Below are positions 63,234 through 64,000 of a stretch of DNA of 64,000 bases, piece by piece; positions within the stretch are counted from its first letter, which is position 1, and every line of letters starts with the position of its first letter. The stretch covers positions 1 to 64,000 of the forward strand of contig NZ_BMKS01000001.1 in the NCBI RefSeq assembly GCF_014644455.1, given 5' to 3'. Origin of the DNA: Caldovatus sediminis (GTDB lineage: Bacteria > Pseudomonadota > Alphaproteobacteria > Acetobacterales > Acetobacteraceae). Below the pieces are notes generated by a model, which did no database searches, was not told the origin of the DNA, and worked only from the letters and a program-made list of their open reading frames with translations. Both the position numbers and the translations under genes were made by a program.

Positions 63234-63947
63234 TCAGTAGGCGCCGCGGCGGAACAGCACGGCGGCCGGGGTGCGCAGCAGGATGCGCAGGTCCTCGCGC
63301 AGCGAGGGCCGGGTGACGTAGGCGACGTCGAGCGCGACGCGGTCCGCGTAGCTCGTGTCGTTGCGCCCGCTCACCTGCCAGAGCCCGGTGATGCCGGGCC
63401 GCACCGCCTTGTAGTGCTCCGCCGCGGCGCCGTAGCAGGCGGCGAGCTCGGCCTCGGGCACCGGGCGCGGGCCGACGAGGCTCATCTCCCCGCGCAGCAC
63501 GTTGATGAGCTGCGGCAGCTCGTCGAGGCTCGAGGCGCGCAGGAAGCGGCCGATCCGGGTGATGCGCGGGTCGTGGCGCAGCTTGCGCGTCGCCTCCCAT
63601 TCGGCGCGGGCGGCGGGGTCGGCCTCGAGCAGCGCGGCGAGGCGCGCCTCGGCGTCCGGCACCATGGTGCGGAACTTCAGGCAGCGGAACGGCGCGCCGC
63701 CGCGGCCGACGCGGCGGTGGGCGAAGAGCGCCGGCCCGCCATCGGCGCGGACCAGCAAGGCGATGAGGCCGAGCGGCACCGCCAGGGCGGCGAGCAGCGC
63801 GGCGGCGCCGAACAGGTCGAGCGCGCGCTTGAGCGCGGGGCGCAGCCGCTCGCGCAGCGGCTCGGCCGCGCCAGGCCGCGCCGGGAGCCCGCCCCGGCGC
63901 GGCAGCCGCATCTCCTCGGCGGGGGCGCCAAGGAAGGCGAGTTGCAT
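63234..63947 (-). CDS. undecaprenyl-phosphate sugar phosphotransferase, 5' end uncertain
   Basis: The C-terminal catalytic part of an initiating sugar transferase (WcaJ/EpsL type), which loads the first sugar-phosphate onto undecaprenyl phosphate. Visible: one membrane segment (LFGAAALLAALAVPLGLIALLV), the catalytic KFRTMVPDAE, SSLDELPQLINVLRGEMSLVGPRP and PGITGLWQVSGR. From the ATG at 63947 it is 237 residues, but the frame is open to 64000 without a stop, so the gene may begin beyond the window. Confidence 0.88.
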   Translation of the reverse strand: MQLAFLGAPAEEMRLPRRGGLPARPGAAEPLRERLRPALKRALDLFGAAALLAALAVPLGLIALLVRADGGPALFAHRRVGRGGAPFRCLKFRTMVPDAEARLAALLEADPAARAEWEATRKLRHDPRITRIGRFLRASSLDELPQLINVLRGEMSLVGPRPVPEAELAACYGAAAEHYKAVRPGITGLWQVSGRNDTSYADRVALDVAYVTRPSLREDLRILLRTPAAVLFRRGAY

Positions 63948-64000
63948 GCCGGGCGCCAGGACGGGCGCCGGCGCGCGCGCCGCAGCCTCCTGCCGCGAGG

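Overview
This is a very GC-rich stretch of an alphaproteobacterial chromosome. CtrA with its phosphoacceptor at Asp51, a ChpT-type phosphotransferase, C4-pathway 5-aminolevulinate synthase (hemA), a petABC cytochrome bc1 operon and DUF3553 all fit that class. The base composition and gene content suggest Rhodospirillales/Acetobacteraceae, but that placement is an inference and not tested here.

Left end (1-16.2 kb): a complete type III-A (Csm) CRISPR-Cas locus. A 36-repeat array (115-2624) is followed, all on the minus strand, by cas2, a cas1-like gene that has lost the catalytic histidine, a canonical cas1, a second cas2, a 119-bp regulatory gap, then a Cas02710 CARF-HEPN nuclease, csm5, csm4, csm3, csm2, cas10/csm1, a CARF protein with a winged-helix tail, and cas6. 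In transcription order this is cas6 - CARF/wHTH - csm1-2-3-4-5 - CARF/HEPN - [gap] - cas2 - cas1 - dead cas1 - cas2 - array. Almost every junction is a 4-bp stop/start overlap. The same short palindrome (GACAA-N2-TTGTC) lies upstream of both operons. The locus is bracketed by transposase debris: an IS630-like tail at 1-129 and two decayed IS5-family copies at 14.6-16.2 kb. This reads as a defence island with an unusual double adaptation module, and it is the most interesting part of the window.

Middle (16.3-34.9 kb): housekeeping and motility control. It holds trxA, a class V aminotransferase-like enzyme, petABC, hemF, rnk, moaA, a TauE/SafE permease and DUF3553. A signalling block follows: chpT, a hybrid cheA, cheW, cheY, cheB and cheR, then ctrA, fliI and a fliJ-like gene, which puts cell-cycle phosphorelay parts next to chemotaxis and flagellar export.

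35-53.9 kb: an ArsR-controlled cassette of SRPBCC (AHSA1) and VOC proteins with two domain fusions and a decayed VOC gene. Then come mtnP, a tyrosine-phosphatase-like protein, hemA, a glycosyltransferase, a metallophosphoesterase, an EamA transporter, a 3-hydroxyisobutyryl-CoA hydrolase-like gene, small envelope proteins, an ABC ATPase with a solute-binding protein but no permeases, a secreted alpha/beta-hydrolase-like protein and argG.

54-64 kb: a single-chain restriction-modification enzyme (nuclease and N6-adenine methylase) divergent from a small protein carrying two beta-clamp-like motifs. A translationally coupled six-gene polysaccharide operon follows (sugar-phosphate transferase, flippase, four glycosyltransferases) and runs to the window edge.

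No rRNA or convincing tRNA gene was seen.
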